Assembly: GCF_036199905.1 (NCBI RefSeq)
Contig: NZ_CP108109.1
Span: 1,736,001-1,800,000 of the forward strand
Length of the DNA stretch: 64,000 nt
Reading direction: 5' to 3'
DNA from: Streptomyces sp. NBC_00223
GTDB taxonomy: Bacteria; Actinomycetota; Actinomycetes; Streptomycetales; Streptomycetaceae
Shown here: in pieces, positions 33,031 to 41,065 of the stretch
How the letters are laid out: each line of letters starts with the position of its first letter
Position numbering within the stretch: position 1 is the stretch's first letter
The notes under the pieces: generated by a model
Seen by the model: the letters and a program-made list of their open reading frames with translations, nothing else
Databases searched by the model: none
What the model was told of the DNA's origin: nothing
Made by a program: the position numbers and the translations under genes

Positions 33031-33969
33031 TTAGCGCGGGGTCCAGGGGTGGAGTTTTTGGGGGTTGCGGATCACCCAGATGTGTGTGATTCGGGGGGCC
33101 GCGATGTCGAACGCGAAGACTGTCACGGTGACGCCGTCCTGCTGGGCCACCAGGCCGGGCTGGCCGTTGACCGTGCGTTCCAAGAACGTCATGTCGACGG
33201 GCTTCCGGCGGGCGATCTCGATCCAGGCGTGGGCGATCCGCTCGCCGCCTTCGATGGGGTGCAGGAAGGTCGTCGCGAGGCCGCCGCCGTCGGCCGTCGC
33301 CGTGGCGTCGGGGTCGAGCAGGCCGATGAGGGCGTCGATGTCCTTGGCCTCCCACGCCTGCTTGAAGTCCCTGACGATGCCGGCGCGCTGGGCCGCCGGA
33401 GTCGAGGAGGGCCGCGAGGCCCGGATACGGCGGCGGGCCGAGGAGGCCAGCTGGCGGCAGGCCGCCGGCGTACGGCCGACGATCTCGGCCACTTCGGCGA
33501 AGGAGTGGCAGAAGACGTCGTGGAGGATGAACGCGACGCGTTCGGCCGGGGTCATCGATTCGAGTACGACCAGGAACGCCAGGTTGACCGACTCGTCCAG
33601 GGTGACCCGGTCGGCCGGGTCGGCCGTGGCTCCGCCCGGCCGCCCGTCGATCCACTCCGTACGTTCGGGCAGCGGCTCGGGGATCCATTCGCCCACGTAG
33701 GTCTCCCGCCGGGCCCGTGCCGAGCCGAGCAGGTTGAGGCAGATGCGGCTGGCGACCGTCGTCAGCCAGGCGCCGGGGGATGCGATGGCGTCCCGCTGCC
33801 GCGGGGACATGGCGTACCAGCGGGCGTACGTCTCCTGGACGGCATCCTCGGCCTCGGCCAGGGAGCCCAGGAGCCGGTAGGCGACATTGATCAGCTGGCG
33901 CCGCTCGCTCATGATCGCGTCCAGGCCCGGATCGGGCCGGCCCTGTCCCGGCCCGGATCGGGTGGTCAT
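33031..33969 (-). CDS. ECF41-like RNA polymerase sigma factor
   Basis: 312 residues. Sigma region 2 (VAYRLLGSLAEAEDAVQETY, then ASPGAWLTTVASRICLNLL) and region 4 (LHDVFCHSFAEVAEIVGRTP) are followed by a SnoaL-like C-terminal domain containing ATADGGG. The linker YVGEWIPEPLPE and the DGGG motif are hallmarks of the ECF41 group, in which the C-terminal domain modulates activity in place of an anti-sigma factor. ECF41 genes usually neighbour an oxidoreductase or similar target. Here a LUD-domain gene lies divergently across a large inverted repeat. Confidence 0.88.
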   Translation of the reverse strand: MTTRSGPGQGRPDPGLDAIMSERRQLINVAYRLLGSLAEAEDAVQETYARWYAMSPRQRDAIASPGAWLTTVASRICLNLLGSARARRETYVGEWIPEPLPERTEWIDGRPGGATADPADRVTLDESVNLAFLVVLESMTPAERVAFILHDVFCHSFAEVAEIVGRTPAACRQLASSARRRIRASRPSSTPAAQRAGIVRDFKQAWEAKDIDALIGLLDPDATATADGGGLATTFLHPIEGGERIAHAWIEIARRKPVDMTFLERTVNGQPGLVAQQDGVTVTVFAFDIAAPRITHIWVIRNPQKLHPWTPR

Positions 33970-34000
33970 GGTGCCGACAGCTCCCTCGGTCGCATCCGCT

Positions 34001-34087
34001 CTCAGCGGTTCGACAGGACAGCGCGCCGGAATGTGAGGCCGGTGCGTCGCCTCACATTCCGGGGGGCTGCGTTGTCGAAGCGCTGAG
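34001..34087. promoter_or_regulatory. 39-bp-arm inverted repeat between sigma factor and LUD gene
   Basis: Arms 34001-34039 and 34049-34087 match at 33 of 39 positions around a 9-nt centre. The inner 14 bp (CCGGAATGTGAGGC) and the outer segments CTCAGCG and TTCGACA are identical. The outer element reads TGTCGAA toward each flanking gene, which resembles the TGTCACA -35 of ECF41 promoters. The element fills most of the 158-bp divergent intergenic region and could hold mirror-image promoters for the sigma gene and its target. Confidence 0.7.
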
Positions 34088-34127
34088 ACGAACACATCAT
34101 CCAGCGGACAGGAAGTTCAGAGACATC

Positions 34128-34757
34128 ATGACGACCCCGACGCCGACCACACCGTTCGCCGACCCGGCGCCCGCGCAGCGCGTGGAGCGGGCGGCCGCCG
34201 CACTGGCCGCACACGGTTTCACCGTGGAAATCCTCGACGACGTCGCCGCCGCGCGTACCCGTGTCAGGGATCTGATCCCGGAGGGCGCGAGCGTGTTCAC
34301 CGGGGCCAGCGAGACCCTCCGTCTGTCCGGCATCGACGGGGACATCAACGCCGGCGGGCGGTACCAGGCCATCAAGCCGCGCGTCCTGGCCATGGACCGC
34401 GCCAAGGACGCCGACGACATCCGGCGGCTGCTCGCCGGCCCCGACGTCGTTGTGGGCAGCGTCGCCGCGGTCACCGAGACCGGCTCCCTCGTGGTCGCCT
34501 CGGGCAGCGGAAGCCAGCTGCCCGCCTACGCCGGTGGCGCCGCCCGCGCGATCTGGATCGTCGGGGCGCAGAAGGTGGTGCCCGACCTGGACACCGCGCT
34601 GCGGCGGGTCGAGGAACACTGCCTCCCGCTGGAGAACGTCCGCACCCAGAAGGCCTACGGGTGGCCCAGCGCCGTCAACCGCCTTCTCGTCCTCAACGGG
34701 GAGTACCAACCCGGACGCGGCACCGTCCTGCTGCTCCGCGAAGCCATCGGATTCTGA
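34128..34757 (+). CDS. LUD-domain protein (LutC/YkgG family)
   Basis: 209 residues. Typical LUD features are RVERAAAALAAHGFTVEILD, VRDLIPEGASVFTGASETL, DVVVGSVAAVTETGSLVVAS and a GSGSQLPAYAGGAARAIWIV segment. LUD proteins act in lactate utilisation or related oxidations, usually with an Fe-S partner (LutA/LutB). No such partner is present here. As a stand-alone gene divergent from an ECF41 sigma factor, it is the probable target of that sigma factor. Confidence 0.85.
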   Translation: MTTPTPTTPFADPAPAQRVERAAAALAAHGFTVEILDDVAAARTRVRDLIPEGASVFTGASETLRLSGIDGDINAGGRYQAIKPRVLAMDRAKDADDIRRLLAGPDVVVGSVAAVTETGSLVVASGSGSQLPAYAGGAARAIWIVGAQKVVPDLDTALRRVEEHCLPLENVRTQKAYGWPSAVNRLLVLNGEYQPGRGTVLLLREAIGF

Positions 34758-34835
34758 ACCGCCCCCCAGCCGGGCCCGGGACACGATTGGCGGTCTGGGC
34801 GGGCCCGGGGGCGGAGGGGACGGGACAATTCGGGC

Positions 34836-35936
34836 ATGAGTGGATCACTTATCGCCCGTACGCGTGTGGTGCCGTCCGCGGCCGTGCTGTGCGCGGCCGC
34901 GCTGCTCGTCGCCGGTTGCAGCTCGTCCGGCTCCGAGGCGTCCCGGACGTCGACGGCCCCGGGGGCCGAGGCCCCCGCCGCCGTCACGGCCTCCAACGGG
35001 GGCGACGCGCTCCAGAGCGCGTATCAGAACACGGTCAGGAACGTGCTGCCGTCGGTCGTGCAGATCAACACCGACCAGGACCTCGGGTCCGGTGTGATCT
35101 ACGACGCCAAGGGCGACATCGTCACGAACGCGCATGTCATCGGCAACGCGAAGTCGTTCGTGGTGTCGCTGGCCACGGGCGGCAGGCCCCTCGCCGCGAA
35201 GCTGGTGTCCACCTTCCCCGCGAACGACCTGGCGGTGATTCGCCTCTCTTCTGTGCCGAGCGGATTGAAACCCGCGAGTTTCGGCGATTCAGGGAAGGTC
35301 GGCGTCGGCGAGATCGTGCTCGCGATGGGTAACCCGCTGGGGCTGTCCAGCAGCGTGACACAGGGCATCGTGTCGGCGACCGGCCGTACGGTCAGCGAGG
35401 GGAAGTCCGACAGCGGCGGGGGCGGCGGGGCCGGGGCGACCATCCCCGACATGGTGCAGACGTCCGCGGCGATCAACCCGGGCAACAGCGGGGGCGCGCT
35501 GGTCGACCTGAACAATCAGGTGATCGGAATTCCCACCCTGGCGGCGACCGACCCGCAGCTCGGCAGCGGGGCCGCGCCGGGGATCGGTTTCGCGATCCCC
35601 TCCTCGACGGTGAAGCGGATCGCCGACCAGATCATCAAGAACGGCAAGGTGACGAACTCCGGGCGCGCGGCGCTCGACGTGACCGTGCGGGGCGTGGTGG
35701 GCGGTGCGTTCCAGCCCGCCGGGGTGGCGATCGTGTCCGTCGTCAAGGGCGGCGCGGCGGCCAAGGCCGGGCTCAAGGCGGGTGACGTGATCATGAAGGT
35801 GGGCAGTACGCGGATCACGACACTCCAGTCGCTGACGGAGACGCTGGCGGCGTACAAGCCGGGGCAGGTCGTGAAGGTGTCCTACGACCGGGACGGCACG
35901 GCCAAGTCGACGAAGGTCACGCTGGGTTCGCTGTAG
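34836..35936 (+). CDS. HtrA/DegP-type serine protease lipoprotein
   Basis: 366 residues. A signal peptide ends in a lipobox (LLVAGC), so the mature protease is lipid-anchored outside the cell. The trypsin-like domain has the full triad: His100 in VTNAHVIG, Asp131 in NDLAVIRL, and Ser218 in NPGNSGGALVD. A single C-terminal PDZ domain follows (about 275-360, with GVAIVSVVKGGAAAKAGLKA). It should degrade or process misfolded envelope proteins. A strong hairpin terminator lies downstream. Confidence 0.92.
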   Translation: MSGSLIARTRVVPSAAVLCAAALLVAGCSSSGSEASRTSTAPGAEAPAAVTASNGGDALQSAYQNTVRNVLPSVVQINTDQDLGSGVIYDAKGDIVTNAHVIGNAKSFVVSLATGGRPLAAKLVSTFPANDLAVIRLSSVPSGLKPASFGDSGKVGVGEIVLAMGNPLGLSSSVTQGIVSATGRTVSEGKSDSGGGGGAGATIPDMVQTSAAINPGNSGGALVDLNNQVIGIPTLAATDPQLGSGAAPGIGFAIPSSTVKRIADQIIKNGKVTNSGRAALDVTVRGVVGGAFQPAGVAIVSVVKGGAAAKAGLKAGDVIMKVGSTRITTLQSLTETLAAYKPGQVVKVSYDRDGTAKSTKVTLGSL

Positions 35937-36027
35937 CCCGGGCCTCGGCGGGCGCCCGCAGGCCCAAGGCGGCCGGGCAGGCGGTCCGGCCCCCGGCCGG
36001 GAGACCCGCCGGGGGGCACAGACGACG

Positions 36028-36061
36028 CGGCCCCTGCCCGGGATCTCCCGGGCAGGGGCCG
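36028..36061. terminator. Perfect 16-bp-stem terminator
   Basis: CGGCCCCTGCCCGGGA (36028-36043) and its exact reverse complement (36046-36061) are separated by 2 nt. It sits between the convergent protease gene and the small minus-strand gene, so it can serve both. No T tract follows. Confidence 0.85.
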
Positions 36062-36105
36062 TTCGCGTCCGGCCGGGCGGCCGCACCCCGGCGGCCGGGC
36101 GCGGC

Positions 36106-36357
36106 TTACGCTTCCGTGTCCTCGGAGACCGTGGGCTCCGGGGCGGCGACCGGCTCCTCGGGGTGCAGGCTCATGGGGCCGTAGATCTTCGTGTCTCCCT
36201 CGAAGAGGACGACCTGGTCCGCGCCGCCCGCCGAGAGGTCCTTCCAGACCTCGCCCACCCAGGACTCCGCGTCCCCCTGTGTGGGGAACTCCTCGGGCTC
36301 CACCGCCGGCGGCACCTCGGTGCCGTCCGCCTTCTCGAACCGCCACGTCCACGCCAT
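36106..36357 (-). CDS. Conserved small protein
   Basis: 83 residues from ATG 36357, preceded by GAGGAG. It starts MAWTWRFEKADGTEVPPAVE and has EEFPTQGDAESWVGEVWKDL and VVLFEGDTKIYGPMSL, with an acidic disordered tail. I recognise it as a small conserved Streptomyces protein of unknown function. It is cytoplasmic, with no metal motif. It is convergent with the protease gene. Confidence 0.8.
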   Translation of the reverse strand: MAWTWRFEKADGTEVPPAVEPEEFPTQGDAESWVGEVWKDLSAGGADQVVLFEGDTKIYGPMSLHPEEPVAAPEPTVSEDTEA

Positions 36358-36518
36358 GTGTTTCTCCTCGGTCCTGGAGATCGTCCTGGAGATCATCTCA
36401 GCTGTGCTGCGCGTCCTGGCAGCGTACCGGCGATCTTCCGCAGGGCGGACCCCGCGCGGGCCTTCCGCATGGCGGACCCCGCGCGGCCGGTCGCCTCGGG
36501 ACGCGAGACGATCGTCGG

Positions 36519-37724
36519 GTGGAACTGACTCTCCTCGGCACCGGCGGCCCCGAGGGCCTGCCCCTGCCGCACTGCCCCTGCGCGGCCTGCGCGCTCGCCG
36601 TGGGCGCCGGTGCGCGCGCGGCGACCTCGGTCCTGGTCGACGGTGTCGTACTCCTCGACCTCACCCCCGGCCTCGCGCTCGCCGCGGCCCGCGCCGGGGA
36701 GAGCCTGGGCGGGCTACGGCTGGTGCTGCTCACGCACCCCCACGACGGTCCGGCCGTCGAGATCCCGCCCGGTATCCCGGCGCCCGCGCGCGTGGCCGAC
36801 GGGCAGCGGCTGCCGCTGCTCACCGGCCACCGGGTGCGGTCGGTGGCCGTGGACGCGCCGGGCACGGGATACGAGATCGAGTCGCCCGACGGTACGCGTG
36901 CCCTGTATCTGCCGCCGGGGTGCGCCCCCGCGGGCCTGGGCGCGTCGGAGCGGGCGGAGGCGCCGTACGACCTCGTGCTGCTCGACGTGGTCGACCGCCC
37001 CGACGCCCTTGCCCGGCTGCGGGCGGCCGGGGCGGTGGCCGGTACGACGGACGTGGTCGCCGTCCACCTCGGCCACGACGCTCCCCCGCGGCCCGAACTC
37101 GCGCGGCGGCTCGCGGCGTTGGGCGCGCGGGCGGTGGCGGACGGTACGACGCTGGTGGCCGGTGACTACCAGGAGGTGCCGGACGTGCCGCGGCGCACGC
37201 TGGTGCTCGGCGGAGCGCGTTCGGGCAAGTCCGCCGAGGCGGAACGGCGGCTCGCGGCCTTCCCCGACGTGCTGTACGTGGCGACCGGCGGCACCCGTGA
37301 GGGTGACACGGACTGGGCGCGGCGGGTGGCGCTGCACCGGGACCGGCGGCCGGCGGGGTGGCGTACGGAGGAGACGTACGAACTGCTGCCGCTGCTGCGC
37401 GAGGGGGGCGGGGCGCCGCTGCTCATCGACTGCCTCGGGCTGTGGCTGACGCGGGTGATGGACGAGGAGGGGGCGTGGGGCGCGGAGCCGGGCCTGTCGC
37501 TCGCGCGGGTGCGGGGTCGGGTGGACGAGTTGGTCGCCACCTGGCGTGCCACGCGGCGGACGGTGGTGGCCGTCTCGAACGAGGTGGGGTCGGGCGTGGT
37601 GCCCGAGACCGTCTCGGGGAGGCGGTTCCGCGACGAGTTGGGACGGTTGAACGCGGGGATCTCCGCCGAGTCGGAGGTCGTCCTGCTGGTGGTGGCGGGA
37701 AACGTGGTGCGGCTGCGGCCGTGA
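36519..37724 (+). CDS. cobU: CobU fused to an N-terminal metallo-beta-lactamase-like domain
   Basis: 401 residues from GTG 36519. Residues about 225-401 are CobU: P-loop LVLGGARSGKSAEAERRLA, YVATGGTREGDTDWARRVAL with the HRDRRPAGWRTEE guanylylation region, LLIDCLGLWLTRV and VVAVSNEVGSGVVPE. CobU phosphorylates adenosylcobinamide and transfers GMP to it in cobalamin assembly. Residues 1-215 resemble a metallo-beta-lactamase fold (LLGTGGPEGLPLPHCPCAAC, LTHPHDGPA), but the HxHxDH metal motif is degenerate, so it may be structural. It is followed by cobT, with cobS further on. Confidence 0.88.
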   Translation: MELTLLGTGGPEGLPLPHCPCAACALAVGAGARAATSVLVDGVVLLDLTPGLALAAARAGESLGGLRLVLLTHPHDGPAVEIPPGIPAPARVADGQRLPLLTGHRVRSVAVDAPGTGYEIESPDGTRALYLPPGCAPAGLGASERAEAPYDLVLLDVVDRPDALARLRAAGAVAGTTDVVAVHLGHDAPPRPELARRLAALGARAVADGTTLVAGDYQEVPDVPRRTLVLGGARSGKSAEAERRLAAFPDVLYVATGGTREGDTDWARRVALHRDRRPAGWRTEETYELLPLLREGGGAPLLIDCLGLWLTRVMDEEGAWGAEPGLSLARVRGRVDELVATWRATRRTVVAVSNEVGSGVVPETVSGRRFRDELGRLNAGISAESEVVLLVVAGNVVRLRP

Positions 37725-37800
37725 GGGGCGGTCGCGGCCGCGATGTCCGGTGGGGGACGTTGACGGGACCCGCCGGGAGGGCAGCCGGTAGGGTTCCCCC

Positions 37801-38871
37801 GTGACCGGGATTGATCTGGACGACTTCGGCTCCCTGGTGGAGCGACCCGACGCCGGGGCGCGGCGGGACTCGCAGGAGCGCTGGGAACAACTGATCGGCC
37901 CCGGGGCCCGCCTCGGCAAGCCCGCCGAGTTGGCCGACTGGCTCTCCGCCGTGCAGGGACAGGTCCCCGCGCGGCCGATCGCCCGCCCGCGCGTCCTCCT
38001 CTTCGCCGCCGACCACGGCATCGCCGAACTGGACGTCTCGGCCCGCCCCGCCGGAACGGCCAGTGTGCTGGCCCGCGCGGCGATCGAGGGCAGCGCGCCG
38101 GTGAACGTACTCGCCCGGCAGTACGGCGCCGAGGTCCGCGTCATCGACATGGCCCTGGACTGCGACCCCGCCGACCTCCCCGCCGACGTCACCGCCCACC
38201 GGGTGCGCCGCGGTTCCGGCCGCCTCGACATCGAGGACGCGCTGACCGCCGAGGAGGCCGAGCAGGCGTTCCGTACGGGGATCGCGCTCGCCGACGAGGA
38301 GGCCGACTCCGGTACGGACCTCGTGCTGCTGGGCGACCTCAGCGTCGGCGGCACGACGGTCGCGGGCGTGCTGATCGCCGGGCTGTGCGGGACGGACGCG
38401 TCGGTCGTGACCGGGCGCGGTTCCGGTATCGACGACCTGACGTGGATGCGGAAGTGCGCGGCGATCCGCGACGGTCTGCGGCGGGCCCGGCCGGTGCTCG
38501 GCGACCAGCTCGCGCTGCTGACGGCGGTCACGGGCGCGGACTTCGCCGCCATGACGGGCTTTCTGCTCCAGGCGGCGGTACGGAAGATGCCGGTCGTCCT
38601 CGACGGAGTGGTGAGCGCGGCCTGCGCGTTGGTCGCGCAGCGGGTGGCGTTCCGGGCGCCCGACTGGTGGGTGGCGGCGGCGAAGACCGGCGAGGCCGGG
38701 CAGGAGAAGGCGCTGGACCGGGTGTCGCTCCAGGCGCTGCTCGACCAGGGCGTCCAGGTCGGCGGCGGCGTGGCATCGGTGCTGGCCCTCCCCCTGCTCC
38801 AGGGCGCGGCCGCGCTCTCCGCCGAACTGGCCCCGGCCCCGGAGCCCGCGTCCACGCCTGCCTCGGCGTGA
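37801..38871 (+). CDS. cobT: CobT, nicotinate-nucleotide-dimethylbenzimidazole phosphoribosyltransferase
   Basis: 356 residues from a GTG start. It makes alpha-ribazole phosphate, the lower-ligand nucleotide of cobalamin. Family blocks are RVLLFAADHGIAELDVSARP, LGDLSVGGTTVAGVLIAGL, VTGADFAAMTGFLLQAAVRK and VVLDGVVSACALVAQRVAF, with a catalytic Glu expected in the C-terminal GEAGQEKAL segment. It is 76 bp downstream of cobU in the same direction. Confidence 0.92.
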   Translation: MTGIDLDDFGSLVERPDAGARRDSQERWEQLIGPGARLGKPAELADWLSAVQGQVPARPIARPRVLLFAADHGIAELDVSARPAGTASVLARAAIEGSAPVNVLARQYGAEVRVIDMALDCDPADLPADVTAHRVRRGSGRLDIEDALTAEEAEQAFRTGIALADEEADSGTDLVLLGDLSVGGTTVAGVLIAGLCGTDASVVTGRGSGIDDLTWMRKCAAIRDGLRRARPVLGDQLALLTAVTGADFAAMTGFLLQAAVRKMPVVLDGVVSAACALVAQRVAFRAPDWWVAAAKTGEAGQEKALDRVSLQALLDQGVQVGGGVASVLALPLLQGAAALSAELAPAPEPASTPASA

Positions 38872-38896
38872 CGCGGCAACGCCCCGCCCGGGGGGC

Positions 38897-39118
38897 TCAG
38901 GAGGCGCGCGCCGCGCGCCTCCGCCGCAGCCACTCGTACCCGGTGACCCCCGCGGCGGTGAACGCACCGGGCTCCAGGAACCCGGGCGCGTTGTGCGGCA
39001 CGATGTCCCACCACCCGGCGACCACGGCGAAGAAGAACACGCCGGCCACGCCGAAGACCGTGAAGAGCGCGGCGCACGCCAGGAAGAAGAACCACAGGGG
39101 CTTGGCACGGAAGGGCAT
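38897..39118 (-). CDS. Small membrane protein
   Basis: 73 residues starting MPFRAKPLWFFFLACAALFT. The start at 39118 is preferred over ATG 39127 because GGAGG abuts 39127 directly but is 9 nt from 39118. Two hydrophobic segments (about 10-38 with FFFLACAALFTVFGVAGVFF) are followed by a short basic tail YEWLRRRRAARA. Related small proteins are common in Streptomyces. Function is unknown. It is convergent with cobT. Confidence 0.7.
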   Translation of the reverse strand: MPFRAKPLWFFFLACAALFTVFGVAGVFFFAVVAGWWDIVPHNAPGFLEPGAFTAAGVTGYEWLRRRRAARAS

Positions 39119-39424
39119 GGCCGTCATCCTCCGCCGTCCGCCTCCGGCGCGGTACCCGTCGGCCCCACCGGGGCCCGGGGCGCCGAACCGCCCCTGGCGC
39201 CCCGCGACTCGGACCACCTGCGCCGCAGCGCGGCGACTGACCGCCGGGCGGCGGGGCAGCCGTTGGCGCGCCGGCCTCGCGCGCGGGTGGGCGGTGGGGG
39301 CGATTCATCCCGCCGCCGCGGGCGAGGCGCCTGGACCCGCGGGGGCGGCCCCCGGAGAGTGCGGGTCACCGCGCGCGTGCCGACATGGGGGGAAATATAG
39401 CTATAAGCCTATAAGCTGCCCGCC
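39119..39424. other. Intergenic region
   Basis: About 300 GC-rich bases with no credible gene, ending in a striking AT-rich patch at 39394-39417 immediately ahead of the rhomboid-like gene. Confidence 0.5.
39394..39417 (+). promoter_or_regulatory. AT-rich promoter/operator patch
   Basis: The stretch TATAGCTATAAGCCTATAAG stands out in an otherwise very GC-rich interval and lies only 10-30 bp before the ATG of the rhomboid-like gene. It contains a TATAGCTATA palindrome and two TATAAGC words. It may hold the -10 element of a nearly leaderless transcript, or an operator. Confidence 0.4.
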
Positions 39425-40126
39425 ATGTGGGATGGGTTGCGGGCGCGGCTGGCCGTCGAGTGGAGGGCCGTCTTTCCTGAGGTGTGGCGGCGGCTGCGGA
39501 CCGCCGGGCCTCGGGCCGTACCGCTGACGCTGGCGTCGTGCGCGGGCATCGGCCTGCTCCAACTCGTCCAGCACGCCCAGGGCGCGAGCGACTGGGTGGA
39601 CCGCCTCGGCGGGGTGTACGCCACGCTGCCCTGGTGGCAGGCGCTGCTGCGCACCCCGCTCTCGCTCTTCGTGCCGGACCCGTCGTTGCCCGTGTGGGGC
39701 CTGCTGCTCCAGGTCGTGGTGGTCTTCGGCATCGCGGAGACCACGCTCGGCGCCCGCCGGACGCTCGGCGTCGCCCTGCTCGCCACCGTCGCGGGCACGG
39801 GCCTGGCCCGCTGGTCCCTGTGGACCGGGCCGCACGTCCTGCCGAACCTGACCGCGCAGGCCGTCCTCGTCCGCGACACCGGCCCCTCGGCGGCGGTCGT
39901 CGCGCTCGGGGTGTACGTCGCCTGCCTCCGCCGCGCGTGGTGGACGGCGGGCGCGGTCGCGCTGGCGATAGGCGTGGAGGTCGTGTGGGTGACGAATCTC
40001 GCCGGGTACGAGCACCTGGCCGGGGTCGTGGCCGTCCTGGCGCTGAGCACGGCCGAGGCGGTACGTCGCAGGGGCTACGGCGGCCCGGTGACCTCGACCG
40101 GAGGTACCGGTAGCCTCGCGCGGTGA
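39425..40126 (+). CDS. Rhomboid-like intramembrane protein
   Basis: 233 residues with about six transmembrane segments. Two rhomboid-type active-site-like motifs are visible: Ser in DTGPSAAVVALGVY and His in YEHLAGVVAV, in the expected order. It fits the divergent rhomboid-like family of actinomycetes rather than classical GlpG (no GASG). Proteolysis is possible, and the substrate is unknown. Its stop overlaps the GTG of cobS (GTGA), so it is translationally coupled to a cobalamin gene, a curious association. Confidence 0.75.
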   Translation: MWDGLRARLAVEWRAVFPEVWRRLRTAGPRAVPLTLASCAGIGLLQLVQHAQGASDWVDRLGGVYATLPWWQALLRTPLSLFVPDPSLPVWGLLLQVVVVFGIAETTLGARRTLGVALLATVAGTGLARWSLWTGPHVLPNLTAQAVLVRDTGPSAAVVALGVYVACLRRAWWTAGAVALAIGVEVVWVTNLAGYEHLAGVVAVLALSTAEAVRRRGYGGPVTSTGGTGSLAR

Positions 40127-40926
40127 ACGAAACCGCTCCCCCGCTCTCCCCGCTCGACGCCCTGCGGTTCGCCTTCGGAACGCTCACCGTGCTGCCGGTG
40201 AAGGTCACCCGCTGGGACCGGACGGCCGCGCGCGGCGGAATGGCGTTCGCACCCCTGGTCGGCCTGGTCGTCGGCCTTTTCGCGGCAATAGCGGCGAGCG
40301 TCCTCGTCGCCATGGGTGCGAACGGGCTGCTCGCGGGGGTCGCCGCCGTGGCCGTACCGGCGGTGCTGACCCGGGGTCTGCATCTGGACGGGCTGGCCGA
40401 CACGGCCGACGGCCTCGGCAGCGGTGCCCCCGCCGAGGGCGCGCTGCGCATCATGAAGCAGTCGGACATCGGGCCGTTCGGGGTGATGACGCTCGTCCTC
40501 GTCCTGCTCGGCCAGGCCGCGGCCGTGGGGGCGTGCTACGGGCACGGGTGGGTCTACGGCGGAACGGCCGTACTGGTCGCGGCCGTCGCGGGACGTACGG
40601 GGATGACGCTGGCGTGCCGGTCCGGGATACCCGCCGCGCGGCCCGGGGGGCTGGGGGCCTCGGTCGCGGGGGCCGTTCCCGCCTCGGCCGCCTGGGTGAC
40701 CGCCGCGGGGATCGCCGCCCTGGGCGCGGCGGCGGGAGCGCCGTTCGGGGGACTCACCGCCGTACGGGGGCTGGTCGCCGTGGGGGCCGGACTGCTGTGC
40801 GGCGAGGGGCTGTTGCGGCGGTGCCGCCGGCGCTTCGGCGGAGTGACGGGCGATGTGTTCGGCGCGGTGTGCGAGGCGGGGGTGACCGCCGCGCTGGTCG
40901 TCCTGGCCCTGCGCGGGGGCGGTTGA
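40123..40926 (+). CDS. cobS: CobS, adenosylcobinamide-GDP ribazoletransferase
   Basis: 267 residues, integral membrane. It begins with LSPLDALRFAFGTLTVLPVK and carries the CobS signature LHLDGLADTADGLGSG with the acidic residues needed for Mg and GDP-cobinamide binding, plus MKQSDIGPFGVMTLVLVLLG. It joins AdoCbi-GDP (made by CobU) to alpha-ribazole (from CobT) in the last step of cobalamin synthesis. It is coupled to the rhomboid-like gene and followed by pepA. Confidence 0.93.
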   Translation: MNETAPPLSPLDALRFAFGTLTVLPVKVTRWDRTAARGGMAFAPLVGLVVGLFAAIAASVLVAMGANGLLAGVAAVAVPAVLTRGLHLDGLADTADGLGSGAPAEGALRIMKQSDIGPFGVMTLVLVLLGQAAAVGACYGHGWVYGGTAVLVAAVAGRTGMTLACRSGIPAARPGGLGASVAGAVPASAAWVTAAGIAALGAAAGAPFGGLTAVRGLVAVGAGLLCGEGLLRRCRRRFGGVTGDVFGAVCEAGVTAALVVLALRGGG

Positions 40927-41065
40927 GCGGACCGGCGGCCTCGGCCGGGGGCGTCCGTACGATGCCGACTCCACCGTCGGCTGTGCAGGGGGGACGCCCC
41001 TGAGGAAGGGGCAGCGCGTAGGCTCGGGAGGGTCTGACCCTCGACCGAATAGGACCCCACCCACC

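Noticed and set aside
32422..33089. Several overlapping frames between the methyltransferase and the sigma factor
   Set aside because: They translate the dispersed palindromic repeats and have no protein-like features.
36714..39308. 864-codon minus-strand frame across cobU and cobT
   Set aside because: Composition is shadow-like and it fully overlaps two well-supported cobalamin genes.
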